Shown here: piece after piece, positions 1 to 6,378 of the stretch | How the letters are laid out: each line of letters begins with the position of its first letter | Position numbering within the stretch: position 1 is the first letter of the stretch | Assembly: GCA_947461495.1 (NCBI GenBank) | Contig: CANHLV010000063.1 | Location: forward strand, 1-8,273 | DNA length: 8,273 bases | Reading direction: 5' to 3' | Origin: Chitinophagaceae bacterium | GTDB taxonomy: Bacteria > Bacteroidota > Bacteroidia > Chitinophagales > Chitinophagaceae | The notes under the pieces: model-generated | Told to the model about the DNA's origin: nothing | What the model saw: only the letters and a program-made list of their open reading frames with translations | Databases searched by the model: none | Translations under genes and position numbers: made by a program

Positions 1-34
1 CCTCAAAGACACCAAGACACGAAAAATCACTAAG
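1..34. repeat. Dispersed AAAGACAC-type repeat fragment at window edge
   Basis: The first bases read CTCAAAGACACCAAGACACG, a near-repetition of AAGACACC/AAGACACG. From memory, very similar words (AAAGACACnAAGGCACnAAG) occur as dispersed intergenic low-complexity sequence in many bacterial genomes, including Bacteroidota. The left part lies outside the window, so extent and function cannot be judged. Confidence 0.4.
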
Positions 35-93
35 TTTTATAAACAAGAATGCCTGAATTGTTTTGAATTTTTCAGTTGATGAACCTGTTTGCT

Positions 94-130
94 CCCCTCT
101 GCCTCCAGGAGAGGGGTCGGGGGTGAGGTT
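94..130. repeat. Hairpin-forming intergenic repeat (CCCCTCT...AGAGGGG + GTCGGGGGTGAGG)
   Basis: CCCCTCT at 94-100 pairs perfectly with AGAGGGG at 110-116 across a 9-nt loop that could close further through CC/GG (102-103 with 108-109). The right arm runs into GTCGGGGGTGAGG. I recognise the combination of a GAGAGGGG hairpin and GGGGGTGAGG tail as a widespread dispersed intergenic repeat in Bacteroidota and other phyla; this is recollection, not a search. On the minus strand it lies about 120 nt past the receptor stop codon, so it could act as a transcript-end structure for the minus-strand operon, but no T-run follows either arm. Confidence 0.55.
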
Positions 131-170
131 TTTCTTCATGAGAAACTGATTTTTTCACCTCCAAAATCAG

Positions 171-225
171 TATTTTACATTTTACCCCGAGATTTCGGGG
201 CTGGCTATTCAATATTTTACATTTT
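171..225. repeat. 6-bp GC hairpin bracketed by a 13-bp direct repeat
   Basis: CCCCGA at 185-190 and TCGGGG at 195-200 form a perfect 6-bp stem with a GATT loop. On both sides sits the same 13-mer TATTTTACATTTT (171-183 and 213-225). The hairpin is 36 nt beyond the receptor stop codon (237) and so could be the 3' hairpin of the minus-strand operon. On that strand it is followed by an A-rich stretch rather than a T-run, so a canonical intrinsic terminator is not supported. The bracketing repeat may reflect a local duplication or insertion. Confidence 0.55.
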
Positions 226-236
226 TTCGCTGTTGA

Positions 237-2735
237 TTAAAATCTAGTAATCAATTTGAAATTCAATAAACGTGGCGTTAGTTTGTTGGGTATTGCATAA
301 ATGTTATTGGAGAAATCTTTTATCAACTGATAAGAAATGGTATTGGCTTTATTGATAAGGTTAAATATTTCGAGACTTGCCCATATATTTTTTATTCCTT
401 TAAATGGGTGGTGACTTCTTCTGGTTGTTTCATCGCTTAATAACATTGCACTGAAGCCAATGTCAACTCTTATGTAGGGATCAACTATCAAAGCATTTCG
501 GTATTTGGTGCTTCCAGGTATATTGTAGGGCATATTACTGCCATATAATAAATTAAGGTGCACTTTGAAATTCTTATTGGTTGACAAATAATCCTGAAGA
601 AACAAACCTGCGGTGATCAATCTGTCTGATGGACGTCGCAGATTTCCAATCTCATTTTTTACACTATCTGTTGGTTGCTGGTCTGAGCTTGATGCATTGA
701 TGATTTCTCCGGCAGCATTCAAATAATTATAATAATAATCGTTGTTAAGATTTTCGCGTGTTTTCATAAATCCCAAACTGAACCAGCTTTCCGCATCCTT
801 TAATAATTCACTGAAAATTCTTAATTCAAGTCCTGTAGCATAAGCTTTTGCATTGTTGCTGCCAAGGTATCTGATTTTTACATTGTCAATATCATACGGA
901 ATGACATCGTTCATGCTTTTGTAATAAGCCTCTGCACTAAATCTTACAGGTTTGTCATTTCGCTTGAATTGGTAATCCATGCCGGTAACAAACTGATAAC
1001 TTTTTTGAGATAAAATTGATTTATTGATGTTTCCATTGGCGTCACTTAGTTCTCTATAAAATGGAGGTTGATTGTAAATGCCTGCAGCAACTCTTAATAC
1101 AACATCTTTTTCCCAGTTGGGTTTCCAGCTTGTTTGAATTCTTGGGCTGATGAGCATCTCTTTATTTAAACCATTGTAATTGAATCTTGCACCAAACTGA
1201 AATGTGAAATCTCCTGATTTATTATAAACATGAATATTGTCTTGTATGAAACCTGTGAATTTATTTATCGTTAGGTCATTCGTTTGATAAATTGATTTAT
1301 ACAAAGACATTGACCCAGGCTGAAAGGGTAGTGAATATCCGGCAGAATCTTGATATTCGAATTGGTTGATGCGATCTTTTATGTTAACTTGTTCTGCGTT
1401 TATACCACACTGTAAGTAATGTTTTCCTTGCTCAAAACTAGAACGAATTCCTGTATTCCAAATCTCAATGTCCAATTGATTTCGTGCATATTGCTGGTAT
1501 AACCCGGCTCCTAACGGGTTGATAATCTCTCCATATGTTGAACTGCTGTTATCGAAATCTCTGTCGCCAAATAAATATGCTCCGGCGATATCATAATTTT
1601 CATTTTCCTTGTCTTTGAATCTGCTAAACATCCAGCTTAATTTTAGTTTTTTATTTGGAGTGTAATTCAAAGTAGTACCTATGAGGTTGGTGCTGTATTT
1701 ATCTTTTTCCTGTCCGTCGAAATAAATATCTAATCCAATATTAGCAGTGTAAAATGGTGAAAAAACTGAAGAAGTTTTTTTGACTGATTCTGGATAATAA
1801 TTGAATCTTGAAGAAGAGAATATTGTCAGTAATTCTAGCTGTAATTTTGGAGAAATTTTACAAGTAAGGAGTGATTGAAAATCTGAAGCAGATGGCAGAT
1901 AAGAGCCTAAAGTTGGCTGGTTGCTCAAAATGTTGTTATTACTTTTATTTCGAACTCCTATAACATAGGTCGCTTTTCCGTTTTTAAAATTTCCTGAGAG
2001 AGATAATCCTTGTTCAAGCGGACTTATATACGCACTGCCACCAAATTGAGTTGGCTTTTTATATTGAATATCTAAAACACTGCTCATTTTGTCGCCATAT
2101 TTAGCCTGAAAACCACCCGTATAAAAATTGATGTTTTTTACCAGTTCGGGGTTGATAAAGCTAAGACCTTCCTGCTGTCCATTGCTTACCAAATAAGGTC
2201 GGTACACTTCAAAATCATTGATATAAACAATGTTTTCATCATAATTACCACCTCTTACATTGTATTGTGAACTTAATTCATTGTTACTGCCAACTAAAGT
2301 TTTAATCAGACTTTCAATGCCGCCGGTTGTGCTTGGGATGAGTACCGCATTTTTAGGATTGATGTTAATGAGCCCACTCTCTTTTCTTTGTTTTTCATCA
2401 GTTACTACTATGGCATTCATAATTTCAGATTGACTGAACATACGAATGGTAATATTTTCAGTTTCTCCATTGCTAAGTAAAAAATTTTGTTGAACCGATC
2501 TGTAACCCGTGTGAGAGAATGTGAGTGCCAAGGCTTTTTCTGCTGTTACTTTAATTGTGAAATTTCCTGATTCATCAGATACTACTCCTTTTTCTTTTCC
2601 TAAGATTACAATACTTACTTGAGATAAGGGAAATTCATTATTATCAATTATTTTTCCGCTGATTATTGCAGTATTGTTCTGTGCCTGAACATTGGAAAAC
2701 ATAAAGCAAAAAAACTGCAGAAACAGTAATCTCAT
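237..2735 (-). CDS. TonB-dependent outer-membrane receptor with N-terminal CarboxypepD_reg-like domain
   Basis: An 832-residue outer-membrane transporter precursor, expected to import a ligand using TonB-ExbBD energy; the ligand cannot be inferred. I see a signal peptide (residues 1-18, cleavage after VQA), a carboxypeptidase-regulatory-like beta-sandwich (about 23-98, with ISGKI and GVVSDESGNFTI), a candidate TonB-box-like IVVT at about 109-112, a plug (about 135-228, with NVRGGNYDEN and KYGDKMSSVLDIQYKKP), and then a beta-barrel ending in a terminal Phe, as is usual for BamA-inserted proteins. At about 830 aa it is shorter than SusC proteins (about 1000 aa), and no SusD gene is present, so it is an orphan receptor rather than a PUL pair. 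The ATG at 2735 is preferred; a TTG lies directly upstream at 2738. No Shine-Dalgarno is visible. The epimerase stop is 24 nt upstream, implying co-transcription. Confidence 0.95.
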   Translation of the reverse strand: MRLLFLQFFCFMFSNVQAQNNTAIISGKIIDNNEFPLSQVSIVILGKEKGVVSDESGNFTIKVTAEKALALTFSHTGYRSVQQNFLLSNGETENITIRMFSQSEIMNAIVVTDEKQRKESGLININPKNAVLIPSTTGGIESLIKTLVGSNNELSSQYNVRGGNYDENIVYINDFEVYRPYLVSNGQQEGLSFINPELVKNINFYTGGFQAKYGDKMSSVLDIQYKKPTQFGGSAYISPLEQGLSLSGNFKNGKATYVIGVRNKSNNNILSNQPTLGSYLPSASDFQSLLTCKISPKLQLELLTIFSSSRFNYYPESVKKTSSVFSPFYTANIGLDIYFDGQEKDKYSTNLIGTTLNYTPNKKLKLSWMFSRFKDKENENYDIAGAYLFGDRDFDNSSSTYGEIINPLGAGLYQQYARNQLDIEIWNTGIRSSFEQGKHYLQCGINAEQVNIKDRINQFEYQDSAGYSLPFQPGSMSLYKSIYQTNDLTINKFTGFIQDNIHVYNKSGDFTFQFGARFNYNGLNKEMLISPRIQTSWKPNWEKDVVLRVAAGIYNQPPFYRELSDANGNINKSILSQKSYQFVTGMDYQFKRNDKPVRFSAEAYYKSMNDVIPYDIDNVKIRYLGSNNAKAYATGLELRIFSELLKDAESWFSLGFMKTRENLNNDYYYNYLNAAGEIINASSSDQQPTDSVKNEIGNLRRPSDRLITAGLFLQDYLSTNKNFKVHLNLLYGSNMPYNIPGSTKYRNALIVDPYIRVDIGFSAMLLSDETTRRSHHPFKGIKNIWASLEIFNLINKANTISYQLIKDFSNNIYAIPNKLTPRLLNFKLITRF

Positions 2736-2759
2736 CAAAGGATTGATTTAAAATCTTAA

Positions 2760-3407
2760 TTAAAGTGACTTCAATTTTTCAATCGTTGCCATAGGGTTTT
2801 CTGATTTGAAAACCGTATTTCCAGCAACGAGAACATCAGCGCCTGCTGCTATGATAGAACTTGCATTGTCAAGTGTAACACCGCCATCGATTTCGATTTT
2901 TACATTTAGGCCTTGTTCTGTAATCATCGATTTAAGTTGCTTAATCTTTTCAATTGTATGTTGAATGAAAGATTGTCCTCCAAATCCAGGATTGACGCTC
3001 ATGATACAAACCAAGTCAATATCTTTAATAATATCTTTCAATGAATCAACAGGTGTATGCGGATTGATAGCAACACCGGCATGCATGTTAAGCGATTTGA
3101 TCTGCTGGATATTTCTGTGAAGATGTTTGCAGGCTTCTATGTGAACTGTTAGGTTATCAGCACCAGCTTTTTTAAACGCCTCTGCGTATTTTTCGGGCTC
3201 TTCTATCATCAAATGAACATCACAATATTTATCAGTGGCTTTTCTGAAAAACTCTACAATCATAGGCCCAAAGCTAATGTTGGGAACAAATCTGCCATCC
3301 ATCACATCAAGATGATACCAATCGGCTTTACTTTGATTCAACATATCACAATCTTGTTTCAGATTGAGAAAATTGGCAGATAATAAAGAAGGAGCAATGA
3401 TAGCCAT
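2760..3407 (-). CDS. rpe: Ribulose-phosphate 3-epimerase
   Basis: Cytosolic enzyme that interconverts D-ribulose 5-phosphate and D-xylulose 5-phosphate in the non-oxidative pentose phosphate pathway. At 215 aa it has normal family length and starts with the family signature IAPSLLSAN (residues 4-12). Expected metal ligands and catalytic acids are all visible: H32 and D34 in YHLDVMDG, H65 in DVHLM, and D174 in IEIDGG. The phosphate-binding region VNPGFGGQSF (138-147) and the GNTVF strand end (196-200) are intact. The ATG at 3407 places PSLL at its usual distance from the N terminus. It lies between a TPR lipoprotein gene (69 nt upstream) and the receptor gene (24 nt downstream). No own promoter motif is visible in the 69-nt gap, so I infer a shared transcript. 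Nothing in it looks degraded. Confidence 0.97.
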   Translation of the reverse strand: MAIIAPSLLSANFLNLKQDCDMLNQSKADWYHLDVMDGRFVPNISFGPMIVEFFRKATDKYCDVHLMIEEPEKYAEAFKKAGADNLTVHIEACKHLHRNIQQIKSLNMHAGVAINPHTPVDSLKDIIKDIDLVCIMSVNPGFGGQSFIQHTIEKIKQLKSMITEQGLNVKIEIDGGVTLDNASSIIAAGADVLVAGNTVFKSENPMATIEKLKSL

Positions 3408-3476
3408 ATCAGAAAATTTTATGCAAGATAAGGATTAGTTGTTTTGCAAAATTGGGAGAAGTAAATCGAGAATTTA

Positions 3477-4262
3477 TCATTTATTCAACGATTCTATTGC
3501 AGTTTCTGCTTCTGTATAATCCGGATTGATTAATAAAGTACGATTATAGGCTTCTATGGCAGCTGTTGTGTCTTTTATTTTCTCATAACATTTACCCAAA
3601 TTAAAAAAGCCCTCGTCGTAATTATTTTGAATGGTAGTTGCTTTTTTTAATACAGCTATGGCAGCATCAAATTTATCCAATTGCATTAGTAATCTTGCTT
3701 TTTGTAAATAGGGTTCCATGAATGTATAGCTGGACCTTATGCTGGAATCATAATTAGCAAAAGCATCTTCATGATTTTTGATTGAACTGTAATAATCGCC
3801 TTTTATCAGAAATGTTTCTTTTTTTATATTTTCTCCAAACTTTTGCAATATCTCATCACATAAATTCAGGCAATTCGAGTCAGACTGAAAAGCCATTATT
3901 CTCGCCCAATAAATCCCATCAATAGGGTTGGGATTTAACAGATAAGCTTTTCCGAATGATTTGATGGCGGTAACCGTATCGTGCAATTCAAAATGCAGTG
4001 TGCCTTTGATATGCCACCATCTTGGATTGTCGCCTTCTACTTTAACTAAAGAATCGCTATAAAAAAGTGCTGCATCATAATCGAAACTATCCCGGTATAA
4101 TTGAATTAGACTTTCTTTGAGAATTGCAGAATCAGGGTATAATTTTATCTGTTCTAGCCAGTAATCTTCTATAGTTTGTGGATTGAATTCCTTTTTCTTT
4201 TCCTTACAAGAATAAATAATCATTATGCTCAGCAACAATAGTATAAGTGGTTTTACATTCAT
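3477..4262 (-). CDS. TPR-repeat lipoprotein of unknown function
   Basis: A 261-residue lipoprotein precursor. The N terminus is a short basic start, a Leu/Ile-rich core and a lipobox ending IIYSC, so lipidation and cleavage are expected at C19; KEKKKE follows. The rest is helical and built of tetratricopeptide-like repeats: roughly 48-75, 80-112 (WWHIKGTLHFELHDTVTAIK), 150-182, 185-217 and 218-250 (GFFNLGKCYEKIKDTTAAIE). The last two are the clearest, with small residues and the closing NP of a TPR. TPR lipoproteins usually hold protein partners at the membrane; the partner is unknown. It is the first gene of the minus-strand run lipoprotein-rpe-receptor, and it diverges from the PD40 gene. 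The ATG at 4262 sits directly before the signal peptide, so the start is secure. Confidence 0.9.
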   Translation of the reverse strand: MNVKPLILLLLSIMIIYSCKEKKKEFNPQTIEDYWLEQIKLYPDSAILKESLIQLYRDSFDYDAALFYSDSLVKVEGDNPRWWHIKGTLHFELHDTVTAIKSFGKAYLLNPNPIDGIYWARIMAFQSDSNCLNLCDEILQKFGENIKKETFLIKGDYYSSIKNHEDAFANYDSSIRSSYTFMEPYLQKARLLMQLDKFDAAIAVLKKATTIQNNYDEGFFNLGKCYEKIKDTTAAIEAYNRTLLINPDYTEAETAIESLNK

Positions 4263-4332
4263 TTTGTAAAATTAAGAGGTCTTGATTTTCAATTCTTATA
4301 AAGTTCAATTAATATTATTGAACGAGCTCTTT

Positions 4333-4340
4333 TATCTTTG
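4333..4340 (+). promoter_or_regulatory. -7 promoter element of the PD40 gene
   Basis: TATCTTTG fits the Bacteroidota sigma-ABfr -7 consensus TAnnTTTG. Transcription would begin near 4345, giving a leader of about 15 nt before the ATG at 4360. The motif falls inside the upstream extension of the reading frame that would start at a TTG at 4282, which argues against that longer start. A -33 TTG at the usual 19-21 bp spacing is not visible; the nearest (4318-4320) is only 12 bp away. Confidence 0.55.
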
Positions 4341-4350
4341 CGCCATAAAT

Positions 4351-4358
4351 CAAAGCTA
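4351..4358 (-). promoter_or_regulatory. Candidate -7 element for the lipoprotein-rpe-receptor operon
   Basis: CAAAGCTA on the plus strand is TAGCTTTG on the minus strand, a full match to the Bacteroidota -7 consensus TAnnTTTG. It would start a transcript near 4345 with a leader of about 80 nt before the lipoprotein ATG. No -33 TTG is found at the right spacing upstream, so support is weak. It lies only 10 bp from the opposing -7 element of the PD40 gene, so the two promoters would overlap. Confidence 0.3.
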
Positions 4359-4359
4359 T

Positions 4360-5430
4360 ATGAAATCGTTATTGGTTGTTGTATTTTTACTTGTTTCTAT
4401 AATTAGTTACAGTCAGGCTGCTAATGATACCATACATTTCCCTGGAGAAAATCATTTTGCTAATGTTAGGCAATTGACTTTTGGTGGTGATAATGCTGAA
4501 GCTTATTTTAGTTATGATGGCAAATACCTGATTTTTCAAAAAACAAACCCAAAAGAAGGCATAGCATGTGATCAAATTTGGATGGGAAAAATACCAACAA
4601 CTGCTGATGAAAAGTTTGAACCAAAATTAGTAAGCACAGGAACCGGGAGAACAACCTGCTCATTTTTTTATCCTGATGGCAAACATATTTTGTATGGCTC
4701 CACCCATTTAGGAAATGCAGCTTGCCCTCCAACACCTGATAGAAGTAAATATGGTAACAAATACATTTGGCCACTTTATACAGACTTTGATATTTTTAAA
4801 GCTAGTATCAATGGAGAAAATATTGAAAGGGTGACTAAAACGGAAGGCTATGATGCAGAAGCTACGATTTCTCCAAAAGGCGATAAAATTATTTTTACTT
4901 CTGTTCGTGATGGTGATATTGATTTGTATACTATGGATATAAATGGCAAGCATGTAAAAAGAATAACCAATGCTTTAGGATATGATGGTGGCGCATGGTT
5001 CAGTCCGGATGGAAAGAAAATAATCTGGAGAGCATCAAGACCAAAAACTGAATCTGAAATTGCTGAATATAAATCACTGTTAGCTGAAAATATGGTGGCG
5101 CCAACCAATATGCAAGTTTGGACTGCCAATGTGGATGGTTCAGATGCTAAACAAATCACGAATTTACCACAAGCCAACTGGGCACCCAATTTCACACCTG
5201 ATGGAAAGAAGATTATTTTTTGCAGCAATCACGAATATAAAAGAGGTTTCCCTTTCAATATGTATTTGATGAATTTGGATGGTACAGGTATTGAAAAAAT
5301 TTCTCGTGATAAAGGATTTGATGCGTTTCCCATGTTCAGCCCTGATGGTAAGAAAATTGTTTTCTGCAGCAACAGAAATAACGGAGGGACAAGAGATACG
5401 AATGTGTTTATTGCGGATTGGGTGGAGTAG
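4360..5430 (+). CDS. Secreted PD40 (WD40-like) six-bladed beta-propeller protein, TolB-like
   Basis: A 356-residue exported protein. A signal peptide (residues 1-20, ending SYSQA) is followed by six PD40 motifs of the form [FY]SPDGKKIIF at about 49-59, 103-112, 170-180, 213-223, 278-288 and 326-336, with blade ends such as DLYTMDINGKHVKRIT between them. Six motifs are enough for one complete six-bladed propeller as in TolB. The TolB N-terminal domain is absent and no tolQRA or pal gene is near, so this is not a bona fide TolB; the role may be protein binding in the periplasm or at the surface, which is inference. Blade 2-3 carries a long loop with Cys and Pro (ACPPTPDR, about 121-128). The start at 4360 is chosen over the TTG at 4282 because it begins the signal peptide and lies just after the promoter motif. 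Confidence 0.92.
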   Translation: MKSLLVVVFLLVSIISYSQAANDTIHFPGENHFANVRQLTFGGDNAEAYFSYDGKYLIFQKTNPKEGIACDQIWMGKIPTTADEKFEPKLVSTGTGRTTCSFFYPDGKHILYGSTHLGNAACPPTPDRSKYGNKYIWPLYTDFDIFKASINGENIERVTKTEGYDAEATISPKGDKIIFTSVRDGDIDLYTMDINGKHVKRITNALGYDGGAWFSPDGKKIIWRASRPKTESEIAEYKSLLAENMVAPTNMQVWTANVDGSDAKQITNLPQANWAPNFTPDGKKIIFCSNHEYKRGFPFNMYLMNLDGTGIEKISRDKGFDAFPMFSPDGKKIVFCSNRNNGGTRDTNVFIADWVE

Positions 5431-5440
5431 CGCTTCGCGG

Positions 5441-5505
5441 GTTTGGTGTTTGGTTGTTTGTTGTTTATTGTTTGGCGTTTGGTGTTTGGCGTTTGTTGTT
5501 TTGTT
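5441..5505. repeat. 7-bp-period GT-rich array (GTTTGGY)
   Basis: Nine consecutive degenerate units of 7-8 bp, consensus GTTTGGY: GTTTGGT at 5441, 5448 and 5477, GTTTGGC at 5484, TGTTTGGC at 5469, and looser copies between and after. It starts ten bases after the PD40 stop codon, directly after CGCTTCGCG (5431-5439), which could form a 3-bp mini-hairpin. Strand asymmetry is extreme: nearly all G and T on the plus strand. No coding function is likely. Confidence 0.75.
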
Positions 5506-5520
5506 GAGAAGAAGCTTTTT

Positions 5521-5556
5521 GGACCTATAGAACTCATTGAACTTTTTGAACATTTC
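5521..5556. repeat. 9-bp-period array (GAACNTTTT)
   Basis: Four in-phase 9-mers: GGACCTATA (5521), GAACTCATT (5530), GAACTTTTT (5539) and GAACATTTC (5548). On the minus strand they read as the same AAAAGGTTC-type unit that fills 8014-8158. The array lies next to the 34-bp core at 5565-5598, in the same relative order as at the right end of the window. Confidence 0.7.
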
Positions 5557-5564
5557 TTTTTAAA

Positions 5565-5598
5565 ACGCAACGTCCCTTTCGGGAGACATTGCTGAGAA
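5565..5598 (-). repeat. 34-bp hairpin repeat core, copy A
   Basis: This matches the reverse complement of 8068-8101 at 32 of 34 positions. Read on the minus strand it folds as GCAATGT (5592-5586) with ACGTTGC (5573-5567), seven pairs including one T-G wobble, then a CT bulge, then CCC-GAAA-GGG with a GNRA-type tetraloop. The hairpin is 38 nt beyond the phosphoesterase stop codon on its coding strand and is followed by CGTTTT, so it could work as a 3'-end structure or weak terminator. A 9-bp-period array follows it. I know no named element with this sequence. Confidence 0.75.
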
Positions 5599-5612
5599 GA
5601 CGTACTAATTTT

Positions 5613-5644
5613 CAAATTACCAAATTAGTCAATCTTCAAATTGG
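5613..5644. repeat. 8-bp-period array (CAAATTRS) running into the phosphoesterase stop codon
   Basis: Four in-phase octamers: CAAATTAC (5613), CAAATTAG (5621), degenerate TCAATCTT (5629) and CAAATTGG (5637). The last unit contains the final codons and stop (TGA at 5638-5636) of the minus-strand phosphoesterase. Low-complexity CAAATT/AATTTG strings are common between genes in Bacteroidota (recollection). Confidence 0.6.
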
Positions 5645-6148
5645 CAACTCAACCACCTCACAATCCCTTATATCCTCCCCATCAATCACAAATCTGATTA
5701 GCGTTTTTACTTTATGCCAGCCTTGTTTGCCAGCGGCTCCTGGGTTCATGTGAAGGCAATTGAGTTTTTCGTCGTACATGATTTTTAAAATATGGGAGTG
5801 CCCGCTAATGAAGATTTTGGGCCTGTGTTGTATAATCATGTCTTTCACACCGGGAGCATATCTTCCGGGATATCCGCCTATATGCTGCATCATCACTTTT
5901 ACCTTTTCGCAATGAAAAATATTGTTTAATGGAAACACCGAGCGAATATCATAGCCATCGATATTGCCATAAACACCTCTTATGACAGGAGATTGCCCTT
6001 TTTTTTCAAATCCATTTTTAAGTGCTTCTACAAGTTTGTAATGGCCGAAATCACCGGCATGCCATATCTCATCACATTGGTTGAAATGTTCAAATATACT
6101 ATCCTCAAGATGGCCATGAGTATCAGAAAATAAACCTATTTTTTTCAA
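5636..6148 (-). CDS. YfcE/MJ0936-family metallophosphoesterase
   Basis: A 170-residue cytosolic calcineurin-like phosphoesterase with two metal ions. All expected motifs are present: D9 and H11 in SDTHGH, D33 in HAGDFG, N62 in YGNID, H89 in QHIGG, and H117/H119 in SGHSH. Length and motif spacing fit the single-domain YfcE/MJ0936 group, whose members hydrolyse phosphodiesters in vitro; the physiological substrate is not known. The start is TTG at 6148: no ATG lies upstream before an in-frame stop, and MKKIGLFSDTHG is the normal family N terminus, so the rare start is well supported. No Shine-Dalgarno is visible. The gene converges on the PD40 gene, and its last codons lie in an 8-bp-period repeat. 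Confidence 0.93.
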   Translation of the reverse strand: MKKIGLFSDTHGHLEDSIFEHFNQCDEIWHAGDFGHYKLVEALKNGFEKKGQSPVIRGVYGNIDGYDIRSVFPLNNIFHCEKVKVMMQHIGGYPGRYAPGVKDMIIQHRPKIFISGHSHILKIMYDEKLNCLHMNPGAAGKQGWHKVKTLIRFVIDGEDIRDCEVVELPI

Positions 6149-6212
6149 GGAGATTTTGTTTATAGAAAATAAAATTAAATGTTTAAATTTGATTGATAGT
6201 GAAAAAATTAGT

Positions 6213-6344
6213 TCATTTTAAAACAGTATTGTTTTGCCATTTCATAGAAACTTCACTTACTTCATCGACAAGCGCAACTGGAAATATTATTTCCTTATGC
6301 TGGCGTTGAGTAAAGGCTACTAAAGGATTGACAACAGTTTTCAC
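6213..6344 (-). CDS. Possible 43-residue small protein (GTG start), unknown
   Basis: An open frame starting at GTG (6344) and ending at TGA (6215-6213), bounded upstream by an in-frame TAA. The predicted product begins MKTVVNPLVAFTQRQHKEI and ends MKWQNNTVLK. Its DNA is clearly richer in G+C than the AT-rich flanks on both sides, which is how a short coding stretch would look in this genome. It would lie 64 nt upstream of the phosphoesterase on the same strand and diverge from hmgA. No family is recognised, there is no ATG start, and a shorter plus-strand frame over the same bases also looks protein-like, so it may equally be a gene remnant or non-coding. Confidence 0.3.
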   Translation of the reverse strand: MKTVVNPLVAFTQRQHKEIIFPVALVDEVSEVSMKWQNNTVLK

Positions 6345-6378
6345 TTTTTAATTTTCACTTTTTAATTTTTCATTTACC
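6338..6378. repeat. 14-bp tandem repeat just upstream of hmgA
   Basis: TTTTCACTTTTTAA occurs twice back to back (6338-6351 and 6352-6365), followed by a degenerate third copy TTTTTCATTTACC that ends right at the hmgA ATG. It occupies the position of the ribosome-binding region, has no Shine-Dalgarno sequence, and would make an unstructured U-rich leader. On the other strand the first copy supplies the GTG of the possible small ORF. Slippage could change copy number and hence leader length. Confidence 0.7.

Noticed and set aside
237..2735. SusC-type polysaccharide-utilisation receptor
   Set aside because: Length is about 830 aa rather than about 1000, there is no SusD gene next to it, and no glycoside hydrolases are nearby.
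4282..4359. Upstream extension of the PD40 frame to a TTG
   Set aside because: The extension contains the -7 promoter motif, and the ATG at 4360 starts a clean signal peptide.
4360..5430. True TolB of the Tol-Pal system
   Set aside because: It lacks the TolB N-terminal domain and has no tol/pal genes nearby; only the propeller is shared.
5441..5505. CRISPR-like or telomere-like array
   Set aside because: Units are 7-8 bp and contiguous with no spacers, only nine of them, and flanked by normal genes.
5164..5615. Two minus-strand frames through the PD40 3' end and the 5431-5635 spacer, with NKQQT-rich translation
   Set aside because: The Gln/Asn/Thr-rich part is only the translation of the GTTTGGY array, and the rest overlaps the PD40 gene antisense. 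No start context and no domain.
6184..6191. TAAATTTG as a promoter for hmgA
   Set aside because: It matches TAnnTTTG, but the nearest TTTG upstream is 25 bp away and the leader would be about 180 nt. A chance match in AT-rich DNA is likely.
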